Below are positions 16,862-25,961 of a DNA stretch of 64,000 bases, piece by piece (the first letter of the stretch is position 1; each line of letters begins with the position of its first letter). Source of the stretch: Symplocastrum torsivum CPER-KK1 (GTDB lineage Bacteria > Cyanobacteriota > Cyanobacteriia > Cyanobacteriales > Coleofasciculaceae); assembly GCA_019358875.1 (NCBI GenBank), contig JAHHIF010000002.1:62001-126000 (forward strand), written 5' to 3'. Position numbers and translations under genes: made by a program. The notes below the pieces were generated by a model. It did not search any database and was not told the DNA's origin. It saw nothing but the letters and a program-made list of their open reading frames with translations.

Positions 16862-19571
16862 TTATTGTTCTGCCACTGGCTGGACTGACAAAACTCTCAA
16901 AGCCGCTCCGTAGCGATTGGTCGTAGGCTTGGAAATATTGATTGTCGAGCAAATTCCGGATGCCGATTTGGAGCATTCCAGGACCGAGTTGGATGCTGCC
17001 AAGATAATCCAAAACAACATAGCTCTCGACGGGTGAAAGATCGATTCCGTCTTCAAAAGCGCGATCGCGATTGCCTACTAACACAGCCTGAAGACGATTC
17101 CGCCAACCTGGAGTGGTTTGATGCTCGACAAAGGCAGTCAGCTTCAACGGTTGGATGCGATCGTTTCCGAGAGCTAAGTACCCTTCATCATCATCGGGAA
17201 GATCGACCTCCCCTTCTGACCAACCCAGCGTACCACCTAGCGAAAAACCGCCACCGGGCTGCCAATCGAGAGTTGCTTCTATGCCGTAAATCCGCTCTGG
17301 AGCGCGGACAAGTTCAAAGAAATCATCAGTAGGTATGAGGGCTGCGCCCAAATCGGATTCGTTGAAGAAACCAGCTAAAGACACCTGCACCTTAGACCAA
17401 TTGCCGCGTACCCCGATTTCGTAATTGTTAACCTTTTGCGGTTGAAGATCGCGCACGCTGCTTTCAAAGTTAAATCCGGCGGGTGGCGCAAACAGAACAT
17501 CTACCAGATTGGGCACTGAAAAGCCCTGAGCATAGTTGGCATACAAACTCACTTCATCGGTGGCTTGATAGACAGCACCGACATTGAAGACAATATCATC
17601 AAAGTTACGTTTGCCGCCTTCTACCTCGTCACCCAAAAAACTGGTGTAGCTGGGAACGCTAAGATCAAAGCGATCGTAACGCGCTCCACCGCTTAGAGCG
17701 ACGCGATCGCTCACGTCCCATTGCAGTTGGGCAAACAAACCCAGGCTTTCGACATCATAAGGAGGAACAATAGTCTCCTCACCAATTTTGCGGAATACTC
17801 GCCCCTCACTGTTATCGAACTCTTCAGAATCGAAAAGATTTCTGAAAAAGGAGTTCTCCTCGTTTGCGTAGTCGGCTCCCCAAAGGAGGCTGACCGTTTC
17901 CTCTTGATTAAAGGGTGTCTCAATCTGCAACCGTGCGCCCCAATTTTCGGCTTCCACAACCCTTTGGTCAATACCCTGATCGCGGTTTCGCCGATCGCGA
18001 CCTTCAGTGTAAACTGTGTTATCTCGGAAGTAGGCTTGCAGCCCAAGCTGACTACCGAATACATTCTGGTTCGTGTAATTGAGATTGAGGGCAGTATTGC
18101 GATCGCTTTGCGGGGAAGTGCCAATGAAGTCGATGCCCTCTTCAAAAACGATGGCGCGGGGTTTTTGTATGCCAGGAATATCGTCAATAATTGGGTCTGA
18201 GATCGCGTTGGTATCTCGTTCAGTAGAGTAGTGACTGGCACTCAGTTCCAGCCGTTGTTGGTCATTAATGTCCCATCCCACCTTACCGAGTAGGTTGAAG
18301 GTTTCGCTTTCATCTATCCCCTGAGTGATGGCAAGGCGATCGCCTTCGGCATCAAAACTTGCTCCAACATCGTCCCGCGATAGATTAATGATCAAGTCAA
18401 CATCGCCTTCATTGATCTCAAGTCCATACTCTTGGTAATTACCAAAACTTTCTGCTTCCAACTCTCCTAATGCCGCCGTGACACCTACTTCTACCGTAGT
18501 CCTCAGCCGTTGCTCTTCATTGGGCTTTCGCGTAATGATGTTGATGACACCGCCAGTTGCTCCTTGACCATAGATCGCACTTGGTCCGCGCACCACCTCA
18601 ATGCGCTCGATGGAAGCTGGATCGATTGTTTGTAGCTGTCTGCCAAAATTACCAGAATTCGTATTTTGAGGGACACCGTCAATTAAAACTAGGGGCGCAC
18701 GACCCCGCAAAGAAGCGGTTGTATCAGTGAAAGCCCTTTCGGTAGGAGGTCCATAGCCAGGAACTGTTTGAGCAAGAATGTCTTGTACGTCCCTTGTAAC
18801 GGTGGCTTGTTGCTCGATCTCGTCACGAGTAATCACCGTCACCGATCGCGGCACTTTTGGTAACTCTTGTGCCGTGCGCGTTGCAGTGACTACAATTTCA
18901 AGTTCTGTTTCTTCCCCATCTCCGATAAGCTCTTCTTCCCCATCCTCTAGCACTGGAGCCAAACTTAGAGTCAAACCGCTCTCAGTCGAAATCACCTCCA
19001 CCGTCGGCGTTCCCGTCTCTCCAATGACGGCAACTTGGATACTATTCGCATCGAGCTGAGTCACACTGACAGAACTAATTCCTTCTGCTGGGTTGTCTGC
19101 GCGAAACTCGTCACCCTCTGGAAGCACTAGCACGGCATTGGGGATATCAGCAATTAAGCTATTGCCCTCACTTCGGGTTTCTACTTCTAGCGAGTCTCCA
19201 TCTTGGGTTTCTAAAATGACTTCAAAGCCGATGTCTGTTGGGTTAAGTCGTACACTTGTTACTTGTGCAACACCCGACTCGACCTGAGCGACTGGTGATG
19301 AACCTGCTGAGTTTGGCACAGACTCCTGAAATAACCCCTCCGCACGGGTAAGGGGAAACTCTATCTCGCTAAGACGGGGAATCGTCGTCCTTGGGAATTG
19401 AGAACTGGAAGCCTGGGGAGAACTTTTCTCCATCTCCCCATCTGGCACTGCTGTCCCTAAAGCTTGGTTGGGATTAGGCTGAGCCGAAACGCTCAAAGGC
19501 TCTGCCAGCACTGGCGGCATAATGCCAATACTGAGCAGTGCAATGATTGAAAACGGTAGATACAGTTTCAT
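16836..19571 (-). CDS. TonB-dependent siderophore receptor with AMIN domain
   Basis: A 911-residue outer-membrane receptor. A signal peptide (about 1-23, ending VLA) is followed by a low-complexity linker and an AMIN-type domain (about 95-205), a hallmark of cyanobacterial siderophore receptors. Next comes a plug (IVVTATRTAQELPKVPRSV to VEVVRGPSAIYG-type and GATGGVINIITRKP, about 225-350) and a long beta-barrel ending in the aromatic YRVSW, as expected for BAM-assembled proteins. GAGGAG precedes the ATG. It is the first gene of the uptake/export operon and divergent from the NRPS operon, which supports uptake of the ferric form of the NRPS product. Confidence 0.92.
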   Translation of the reverse strand: MKLYLPFSIIALLSIGIMPPVLAEPLSVSAQPNPNQALGTAVPDGEMEKSSPQASSSQFPRTTIPRLSEIEFPLTRAEGLFQESVPNSAGSSPVAQVESGVAQVTSVRLNPTDIGFEVILETQDGDSLEVETRSEGNSLIADIPNAVLVLPEGDEFRADNPAEGISSVSVTQLDANSIQVAVIGETGTPTVEVISTESGLTLSLAPVLEDGEEELIGDGEETELEIVVTATRTAQELPKVPRSVTVITRDEIEQQATVTRDVQDILAQTVPGYGPPTERAFTDTTASLRGRAPLVLIDGVPQNTNSGNFGRQLQTIDPASIERIEVVRGPSAIYGQGATGGVINIITRKPNEEQRLRTTVEVGVTAALGELEAESFGNYQEYGLEINEGDVDLIINLSRDDVGASFDAEGDRLAITQGIDESETFNLLGKVGWDINDQQRLELSASHYSTERDTNAISDPIIDDIPGIQKPRAIVFEEGIDFIGTSPQSDRNTALNLNYTNQNVFGSQLGLQAYFRDNTVYTEGRDRRNRDQGIDQRVVEAENWGARLQIETPFNQEETVSLLWGADYANEENSFFRNLFDSEEFDNSEGRVFRKIGEETIVPPYDVESLGLFAQLQWDVSDRVALSGGARYDRFDLSVPSYTSFLGDEVEGGKRNFDDIVFNVGAVYQATDEVSLYANYAQGFSVPNLVDVLFAPPAGFNFESSVRDLQPQKVNNYEIGVRGNWSKVQVSLAGFFNESDLGAALIPTDDFFELVRAPERIYGIEATLDWQPGGGFSLGGTLGWSEGEVDLPDDDEGYLALGNDRIQPLKLTAFVEHQTTPGWRNRLQAVLVGNRDRAFEDGIDLSPVESYVVLDYLGSIQLGPGMLQIGIRNLLDNQYFQAYDQSLRSGFESFVSPASGRTISVGYRVSW

Positions 19572-19627
19572 GACTTCTCCTCACCCCCAATAGGGGCAAT
19601 CGAGTGTTGATTGTTCCCTAAAGGTTT

Positions 19628-19642
19628 TAATAATTATTCTCA
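19628..19642. promoter_or_regulatory. Fur-box candidate upstream of the TonB operon
   Basis: TAATAATTATTCTCA matches the 7-1-7 Fur consensus TGATAAT-N-ATTATCA at 12 of 14 defined positions. On the gene strand it reads TGAGAATAATTATTA. It is 57 bp upstream of the TonB-receptor ATG and overlaps AT-rich sequence that could be the -10 region, so iron-bound Fur would block transcription. Confidence 0.6.
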
Positions 19643-20295
19643 ATAGCACCCGCTCAGAATAAAACGGTAATGTTACTAAGGTCAAGAAAAGGATATGAAG
19701 ATTTGTATAGTATTCCTACTTTGCCAAGAACTATAATCTGTACACCCAGCCTTTGAAAGTGTGTAATGCTTGTACCACTTGCCTTGTGCGGTAACTTCTT
19801 GTCTAAATTTGAATAGGTTAAAAATAAAAGTTCTGATAACTCCTTGACGAGATTAAAAGAATTGCTGTATCTTAACAAAGTCTAATCGAAAATAACTATC
19901 AACAAGCTCATGGAAGACCTCAACTAAAAACCTCATCAGGAAACACCTTGACCCTGAGGTCACTATCTTGCAAGTTTTTCCTTGACTGTATAGGTTCACA
20001 AGACTAAAAAACAGTACAACAGTAGTGCAACCCCATAGAGTTGCAGACTCACACTGCCAAGCTAAAGCATATTGAAGCGAACAAAGACCTGTTCCGAATG
20101 CTGGTTCAAGCATCCGGGTTCCTAATAGAGAGCCTTAGATGAAAGCCTTTGTTCACAGTTCTGGCACTTCCCAGCCGCGATTAGTAATACCAATTCGCTA
20201 AATACTTGCTACAAATATTTTTCTTGCTCCACCTTAAATAACAGGGTTGGGGGTGAATGTGTAGCGCCCTAAAAGTGAAATGCAATAACTGCCAG

Positions 20296-20313
20296 CGAAT
20301 GAGATCGCATTCG
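20296..20313. promoter_or_regulatory. Inverted repeat upstream of the NRPS operon
   Basis: CGAATG (20296-20301) and CATTCG (20308-20313) flank AGATCG as a perfect inverted repeat about 93 bp before the first NRPS start. The core has some resemblance to Fur half-sites (AATGAGA...CATT), but the match is weak. It is an operator candidate only. Confidence 0.35.
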
Positions 20314-20405
20314 TCAGTATTTCTTCGCCTTAACGAAATTGGGTTTAACTAAACTCGCCAGATTCAAAACGTCTGGTTTGCATCGAATCGAGTACGAAAA
20401 GTAAT

Positions 20406-23400
20406 ATGGCTCAACCTTTCAATGAGTATCCAGAAATCCTCCACAACTGCTCAACTTGGGTGGATCTTCTGCGCCAAAGAACTCTACATCAACCCGAACA
20501 ACTTGCTTTCACGTTTTTGCCGGATGGAGAAACAGAAGGCGAACAGCTAACCTATCGAGAATTGGATCGGCGCAGTCGAGCGATCGCATCTCAACTTCAG
20601 GCTTTAAATTTAAGTGGCGAACGTGCCTTATTGCTTTATCCCCCAGGACTCGATTATCTGGCTGCATTTTTCGGGTGTTTGTATGCAGGAGTCGTCGCAG
20701 TTCCAGCGTACCCACCGCGCAACCAACGCAACACTCCTAGAATCCAAGCAATTTTGGCAGATGCACAGGTGGCGATCGCACTCACGACAACGGCAGTTCA
20801 CTCCAAGGTGCAATCCCTCCTCACACAAAAAGCTGACTTGGGGAATTTACAGTGGCTGACGACGGATAACCTGGCGAGTGGGATAGAAGAGAGTTGGCAA
20901 GAGCCTTTTATAAAAAAAGATACGTTAGCGTTTCTGCAATACACTTCGGGTTCTACAGGAACACCCAAAGGGGTAATGCTGAGTCATGGCAATTTGCTAC
21001 ACAATGCCGCCATGACGTACCGCGTAATGGAGCATTCGCCCAGCAGTAAATTTATTTCGTGGCTGCCTGCATACCATGACATGGGACTCATCGGTGGTAT
21101 ATTGCAACCGCTGTATGGGGGTTTCCCGTGCATCCTAATGCCTCCAGCCGCATTTCTCCAGCGTCCTTACCGCTGGTTGCAGGCGATTTCCCAGTACAGA
21201 GGTACAACCAGTGGTGCGCCCAATTTTGCCTATGAACTCTGCATTCATAAAATTACACCAGAGCAACTCGATACACTGGACTTAAGCAGTTGGGATGTAG
21301 CGTTTAACGGTGCTGAGCCGATTCGGCAGGATACTCTGGAGCGATTTTGTGCAAAATTTGCACGCTGCGGCTTTCGTCCTTCAGCCTTCTATCCTTGTTA
21401 CGGGATGGCGGAGGCAACGTTGATGGTTTCGGGTAGCCTCAAAAGCGCTCCGCCGACTGTCAAAACAGTCCGGGTAGATGCTCTAGAATGCAATCGGATT
21501 GTCGCGGCTGATGCTGATAACGAGGATGTTCGCACCTTGGTTAGCTGCGGTCAAAGCCTGCCAGAGCAGCAAATTGCGATCGTTCATCCCGAAACATTAA
21601 CCCGTTGCCAACCTGATGAGGTCGGTGAAATCTGGGTATCAAGTCCAAGTGTGGGTCAGGGATATTGGAATCGCTCTGAAGAGACAGAGCCGACGTTTCA
21701 AGCTTACCCATCCGACACGGATACAACTGTGGAGAAAGAGCCTTTTTTACGAACTGGTGACTTAGGCTTTTTGCACAATGGGGACTTGTTCATCACAGGT
21801 CGAGTCAAGGATTTAATTATCATTCGCGGTCGCAACCTTTACCCTCAGGATATTGAACTGACCTCAGAACGCAGCCATCTAGCATTGCGATTGGGCAGTA
21901 GTGCAGCCTTTGCTGTTGAGGTTGAGGGTGAAGAACGCCTGGTGGTGGTGCAGGAGTTGGAGTTTCGCCAGAAGCCGGATGTTGAGGAAGTCATTGCCGC
22001 CATTCGTCAGGCAGTGGCTGAAGAACATGAGGTGCAAGTCTACGGGGTGGTTTTAATTAAGCCTGGGAGCATTCCCAAAACCTCTAGTGGCAAAATTCAG
22101 CGCCGTGCTTGTCGAGGCAAGTTTCTGGCAGGCGAACTGGATGCGATCGCTAGCAGTATTCTAGATACTTCTATTGTTGTAAACAATGAGAGGAGTCTAA
22201 CCCGTGAAACCCTACTGGCAGTAGAGCCAGAAGAACGCCAGCAGCTTTTGGAGTCTTATCTTCAAGAGCAAGTAGCGCGAGTGTTGAGAGTAGCGCTCTC
22301 TGCAATCGATTGCCAGTCGCCTTTAAGCTGCTTTGGTCTTGATTCGTTAATGGTTTTCGAGCTAAAAAACCGGATTGAGGTTGACTTTGGGGTAGAGGTT
22401 GCGATCGCAGATTTCTTTGAAGGTACGAGCATTGCCCAACTAGCGACGCAAGTACTCAACCAAGTGACAGCAGCGGATTGGAAGCCCGTTTCGGTGTCTA
22501 TCGAGCGAGTTCAGAAAACCTCTGCCGTTCATCCTCTTTCTTTTGCCCAGCAGCGATTGTGGTTCATCGACCAGTTGGAGAAGGGTAACCCTGCCTATAA
22601 CATTTCCGTGGGAATTCGCCTAAAGGGTTCGCTAGATGTGGGGGCACTGGAGCAGAGTTTTAACGAAATTGTGCGGCGACACGAAGCACTGCGAACTAGC
22701 TTCAGCATTGCAGAAGGTCAACCCGTTCAGGTCATTGCGCCTTCTGTGACAGTGACTCTACCAGTGGTGGATTGCCAACAACTTCTCGAATTGGAGCATG
22801 AGTCCCGATACTGTTCGGATAAAGCCGACCTAACCCCCCCTACCCCCCTTCCCTACAAGGGAAGGAGGGAGCAATACTCCCCTCTCCTTGCAGGAGAGGG
22901 GCTGGGGGAGAGGTTAATCGAACAGTATTGGCATGAGTCCGAAGTACAGCGTATCGCTACCGAGGAAGGCCAGCAGCCTTTCGACCTGACGAGAGAACCA
23001 TTATGGCGTGTCAAACTGCTGCGCTTGGGTGAACAGGAACACGTACTGCTGCTGACCTTGCACCACATTATCGGTGATGAATGGTCGGTCGAGGTGTTCA
23101 TTCGAGAGATGGCAGTCCTCTACAAAGCATTCTTAGCTGATAGTCCCTTACCTCTATCAGAACTGCCCGTTCAGTACGCTGACTTTGCCTATTGGCAGCG
23201 GCAATGGCTTCAGGGAGAACTGCTGGAAACTCAGCTTTCGTACTGGAAGCAACAACTCAACGGTGTTCCGTCAGTTTTGCAACTGCCCACAGACCACCCG
23301 CGACCCGCTGTTCAGACGTATCGAGGAGCGCGTCAATCGCTGGAGTTACCCAAATCACTCGCTGATGCGATCCAAGTGCTATCTCGTCAAGAGGGTGTCA

Positions 23401-25931
23401 CGCTGTTCATGGTACTCTTGGCAGCATTCCAGACGTTCCTCTACCGCTATACAGGGCAGGACGATATTCCTGTAGGCTCACCGATTGCCAACCGCAACCG
23501 CAGCGAACTTGATTTACTAATTGGCTTTTTTGTCAATACTCTAGTGCTGCGAACTGACTTGGCAGGGAACCCCAGTTTTCGGGAACTCCTCAGTCGAGTG
23601 CGTCAAGTGGCTTTGGGAGCGTATGCCCATCAGGATTTACCCTTCGATCAACTGGTCGAGGCACTGCGACCTGTAAGGGATGCCAGCTATACGCCATTAT
23701 TTCAGGTGTCATTTACACTCCGGAAAGCTCCGCAATTGGAGGAGATTCCTGGATTGGCGTTGAGCCTGTTAAACGTAGAAACGTTGACGGCGCAGTTTGA
23801 TTTAAGCCTATTTGTTGACATTACAGAGCAAGGATTAATTGCCTCATTTGAATACAATACCGACTTGTTTGAGGCTGCGACGATCGCGCAAATGTTGGGG
23901 CATTTTCAGAACTTGCTAGAGGGCATTGTCTCTAATCCCAACCAACGCCTTTCGGACTTGCCACTGTTGGCTCCAAGCGAGCGGCATCAACTGCTCGTGG
24001 CTTGGAATAATACACAGGCAGAGTATCCTACAGATTTGTGTATTCATCAGCTATTTGAGGCACAGGTAGAACGGACACCAAATGCGATCGCTCTAGTCTT
24101 TGAAAACCAGCAACTAACTTACCAAGAGTTAAACAATCAAGCCAATCAACTGGCGCACTACCTGAAACAGTTGGGTGTGGAACCAGACGTGCTAGTGGGT
24201 CTGTGCGTAGAGCGCTCCTTGGAGATGGTTATCGGGATACTGGGCATTCTCAAAGCTGGAGGCGCTTATGTGCCGTTAGACACCGCCTATCAGAAAGAGC
24301 GGCTGGCTTTCATGTTGGAAGATACTGGGGTATCAGTACTGTTGACCCAGGAACGGCTTTTAGAAACGCTGCCCGAACCCACAGCTAAAGTCGTTTGTTT
24401 AGACACAGATTGGGAATCGATACAAGTCCACACTCACAGCTCAATCCAAAATCCAAAATCTAAAATCCCAAATCCTTCCAGCCTAGCCTACGTCATTTAT
24501 ACCTCTGGCTCCACGGGTCAACCAAAAGGCGTTTTGGTAAGCCATGCCAATGTTGTCCGTCTGTTTGCTGCTACTCAGCCCTGGTATCACTTTAACGAAC
24601 AGGATATTTGGACACTCTTCCATTCCTATGCCTTTGACTTCTCCGTTTGGGAAATCTGGGGTTCTCTTCTCTATGGCGGGCGCCTGGTGGTGGTGCCTTA
24701 CTGGATTAGTCGATCGCCTGAGGCGTTTTACGAGTTGTTGTGCAAAGAACAGGTAACGGTTCTCAACCAAACGCCTTCAGCTTTCCGCCAACTGATTCGG
24801 GCTGAAGAAACGTTGGGAGTTAACCCAGATCTGAGCCTTCGGCTAGTCATCTTTGGTGGAGAAGCCTTGGAATTGCAAAGCTTGAAACCCTGGTTTGAGC
24901 GACATGGTGACAAGGTTCCTCAGTTAGTCAATATGTACGGCATTACAGAAACAACCGTGCATGTTACCTATCGCCCACTAACAATGAGCGATCTGATCGG
25001 GATGAGCAGTGTTATCGGTCGCCCAATTCCAGACTTACAGGTATATGTGCTGGATCGGCATCATCAACCTGTGCCGATTGGGGTTCCCGGTGAACTGTAC
25101 ATAGGTGGCGCTGGTTTAGCTCGTGGCTATCTCAATCGCCCAGAATTAACGACCGAACGGTTTATTCGCAATCCCTTTGATAACCAACTAGATGCACGAT
25201 TGTATAAGTCCGGTGATTTGGTACGCTATCTGCCCAATGGTGACTTAGAGTACTTAGGGCGGATCGACCAGCAAGTTAAGATTCGGGGCTTCCGTATCGA
25301 ATTGGGAGAGATCGAGGCAGTGTTGGGACAGCATCCCGCAGTGCAAGACGTTGTGGTGATGGCACGGGAGGATATCCCTGGTGCTTTGCATTTGGTGGCT
25401 TATGTTGTCCCCAACCCCAAGCAAATGCCCAACATCAGTGAGTTGCGCCACTTCCTCCAAACAAGGTTGCCCGACTATATGATACCCGCCAACTTTGTGC
25501 TGCTAGAGGCACTGCCGCTGACATCAAACGGTAAGGTAGACCGTCGGAGACTACCTGCACCAGAGGGTCATCGTCCGGATTTGCAAGAGGTTTATCAGGC
25601 TCCCCGTTCTGAGGTGGAACGAGCGATCGCAACAGTTTGGCAATCAGTATTGCACCTAGAAAAAGTGGGTGTTCACGATAATTTCTTTGACCTCGGTGGT
25701 CATTCATTATTAATGGTTCAGGTTAATAACAAACTACGGGATGTTTTTAACTGCGACTTGCCCATCGTAACAATGTTTCAAAACCCGACAATCAGCTCTT
25801 TGGCTCAGCATTTAAGTCAGAAATCAGAGGAAACATCTGCTTTTGACGCTGTGCAAAATAGGGTTCAAAAACAATTAGACGCTATCAACAAACGCAAAAA
25901 ATTATTAACGAAGCAACAAAACACTCACTAA
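20406..25931 (+). CDS. NRPS loading and first module: FAAL-ACP-C-A(Thr)-T
   Basis: 1841 residues. A fatty acyl-AMP ligase (about 1-590; LQYTSGSTGTPKGVML near 176, RVKDLIIIRGRNLYPQDIE near 465) loads a fatty acid onto an ACP (GLDSL, Ser647). A condensation domain follows (about 705-1170; HHIIGDEW at 886, with Glu replacing the usual Gly), then an A domain (about 1210-1720) and a T domain (GGHSL near 1766). Reading the ten specificity positions by hand gives DFWNIGMVHK, the Thr code. A helical, Lys-rich tail may dock to the PKS. The C domain carries a 45-codon in-frame insertion (22806-22940), and the A domain a heptanucleotide-repeat insert (24438-24480). This is the first gene of the operon. 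Confidence 0.93.
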   Translation: MAQPFNEYPEILHNCSTWVDLLRQRTLHQPEQLAFTFLPDGETEGEQLTYRELDRRSRAIASQLQALNLSGERALLLYPPGLDYLAAFFGCLYAGVVAVPAYPPRNQRNTPRIQAILADAQVAIALTTTAVHSKVQSLLTQKADLGNLQWLTTDNLASGIEESWQEPFIKKDTLAFLQYTSGSTGTPKGVMLSHGNLLHNAAMTYRVMEHSPSSKFISWLPAYHDMGLIGGILQPLYGGFPCILMPPAAFLQRPYRWLQAISQYRGTTSGAPNFAYELCIHKITPEQLDTLDLSSWDVAFNGAEPIRQDTLERFCAKFARCGFRPSAFYPCYGMAEATLMVSGSLKSAPPTVKTVRVDALECNRIVAADADNEDVRTLVSCGQSLPEQQIAIVHPETLTRCQPDEVGEIWVSSPSVGQGYWNRSEETEPTFQAYPSDTDTTVEKEPFLRTGDLGFLHNGDLFITGRVKDLIIIRGRNLYPQDIELTSERSHLALRLGSSAAFAVEVEGEERLVVVQELEFRQKPDVEEVIAAIRQAVAEEHEVQVYGVVLIKPGSIPKTSSGKIQRRACRGKFLAGELDAIASSILDTSIVVNNERSLTRETLLAVEPEERQQLLESYLQEQVARVLRVALSAIDCQSPLSCFGLDSLMVFELKNRIEVDFGVEVAIADFFEGTSIAQLATQVLNQVTAADWKPVSVSIERVQKTSAVHPLSFAQQRLWFIDQLEKGNPAYNISVGIRLKGSLDVGALEQSFNEIVRRHEALRTSFSIAEGQPVQVIAPSVTVTLPVVDCQQLLELEHESRYCSDKADLTPPTPLPYKGRREQYSPLLAGEGLGERLIEQYWHESEVQRIATEEGQQPFDLTREPLWRVKLLRLGEQEHVLLLTLHHIIGDEWSVEVFIREMAVLYKAFLADSPLPLSELPVQYADFAYWQRQWLQGELLETQLSYWKQQLNGVPSVLQLPTDHPRPAVQTYRGARQSLELPKSLADAIQVLSRQEGVTLFMVLLAAFQTFLYRYTGQDDIPVGSPIANRNRSELDLLIGFFVNTLVLRTDLAGNPSFRELLSRVRQVALGAYAHQDLPFDQLVEALRPVRDASYTPLFQVSFTLRKAPQLEEIPGLALSLLNVETLTAQFDLSLFVDITEQGLIASFEYNTDLFEAATIAQMLGHFQNLLEGIVSNPNQRLSDLPLLAPSERHQLLVAWNNTQAEYPTDLCIHQLFEAQVERTPNAIALVFENQQLTYQELNNQANQLAHYLKQLGVEPDVLVGLCVERSLEMVIGILGILKAGGAYVPLDTAYQKERLAFMLEDTGVSVLLTQERLLETLPEPTAKVVCLDTDWESIQVHTHSSIQNPKSKIPNPSSLAYVIYTSGSTGQPKGVLVSHANVVRLFAATQPWYHFNEQDIWTLFHSYAFDFSVWEIWGSLLYGGRLVVVPYWISRSPEAFYELLCKEQVTVLNQTPSAFRQLIRAEETLGVNPDLSLRLVIFGGEALELQSLKPWFERHGDKVPQLVNMYGITETTVHVTYRPLTMSDLIGMSSVIGRPIPDLQVYVLDRHHQPVPIGVPGELYIGGAGLARGYLNRPELTTERFIRNPFDNQLDARLYKSGDLVRYLPNGDLEYLGRIDQQVKIRGFRIELGEIEAVLGQHPAVQDVVVMAREDIPGALHLVAYVVPNPKQMPNISELRHFLQTRLPDYMIPANFVLLEALPLTSNGKVDRRRLPAPEGHRPDLQEVYQAPRSEVERAIATVWQSVLHLEKVGVHDNFFDLGGHSLLMVQVNNKLRDVFNCDLPIVTMFQNPTISSLAQHLSQKSEETSAFDAVQNRVQKQLDAINKRKKLLTKQQNTH
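22796..22940 (+). mobile_element. MITE-like element inserted in frame in the C domain
   Basis: The 10-bp direct repeat GCATGAGTCC occurs at 22796-22805 and 22931-22940. The 125 bp between them (22806-22930) begin CGATACTGTTCG and end CGAACAGTATTG, near-perfect terminal inverted repeats, with internal GC-rich hairpins. Element plus one target copy is 135 bp, exactly 45 codons. Deleting it restores a C-domain spacing identical to the equivalent region at 42776-42836. Confidence 0.8.
24438..24480 (+). repeat. Degenerate heptanucleotide (CCAAAAT) repeat in an A domain
   Basis: Four to five copies of a CCAAAAT-like unit (AATCCAAAATCC...) lie in the variable loop before the A3 motif and encode a QNPKSK-type run. 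Such short tandem repeats are common in filamentous cyanobacteria and usually intergenic. Confidence 0.6.
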
Positions 25932-25961
25932 AAATCGAGTGTACTGAGAAGAGAAAAGCTA

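Larger units (their letters stand above)
19572..20405. other. Divergent regulatory region between transport and NRPS operons
   Basis: This 834-bp gap is AT-rich and has no convincing gene. Two minus-strand frames (19654-19878 and 19853-20113) lack a Shine-Dalgarno site and resemble nothing known. It holds a Fur-box candidate at 19628-19642, a hairpin CCCC-AATA-GGGG at 19585-19596 in the TonB leader, and inverted repeats at 20296-20313 and 20343-20354 before the NRPS start. A regulatory RNA here cannot be excluded by eye. Confidence 0.5.

Noticed and set aside
16434..16913. 159-codon plus-strand frame opposite the FecB and TonB genes
   Set aside because: It is antisense to well-supported genes and stays open mainly because of the GC-rich repeat.
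17711..18241. Long frames on both strands within the TonB receptor gene
   Set aside because: Shadows of the barrel-coding region; no motifs, and the receptor frame is unbroken.
19654..20113. Two overlapping minus-strand frames in the divergent intergenic region
   Set aside because: No Shine-Dalgarno site, composition unlike the real genes, and they occupy the regulatory region.
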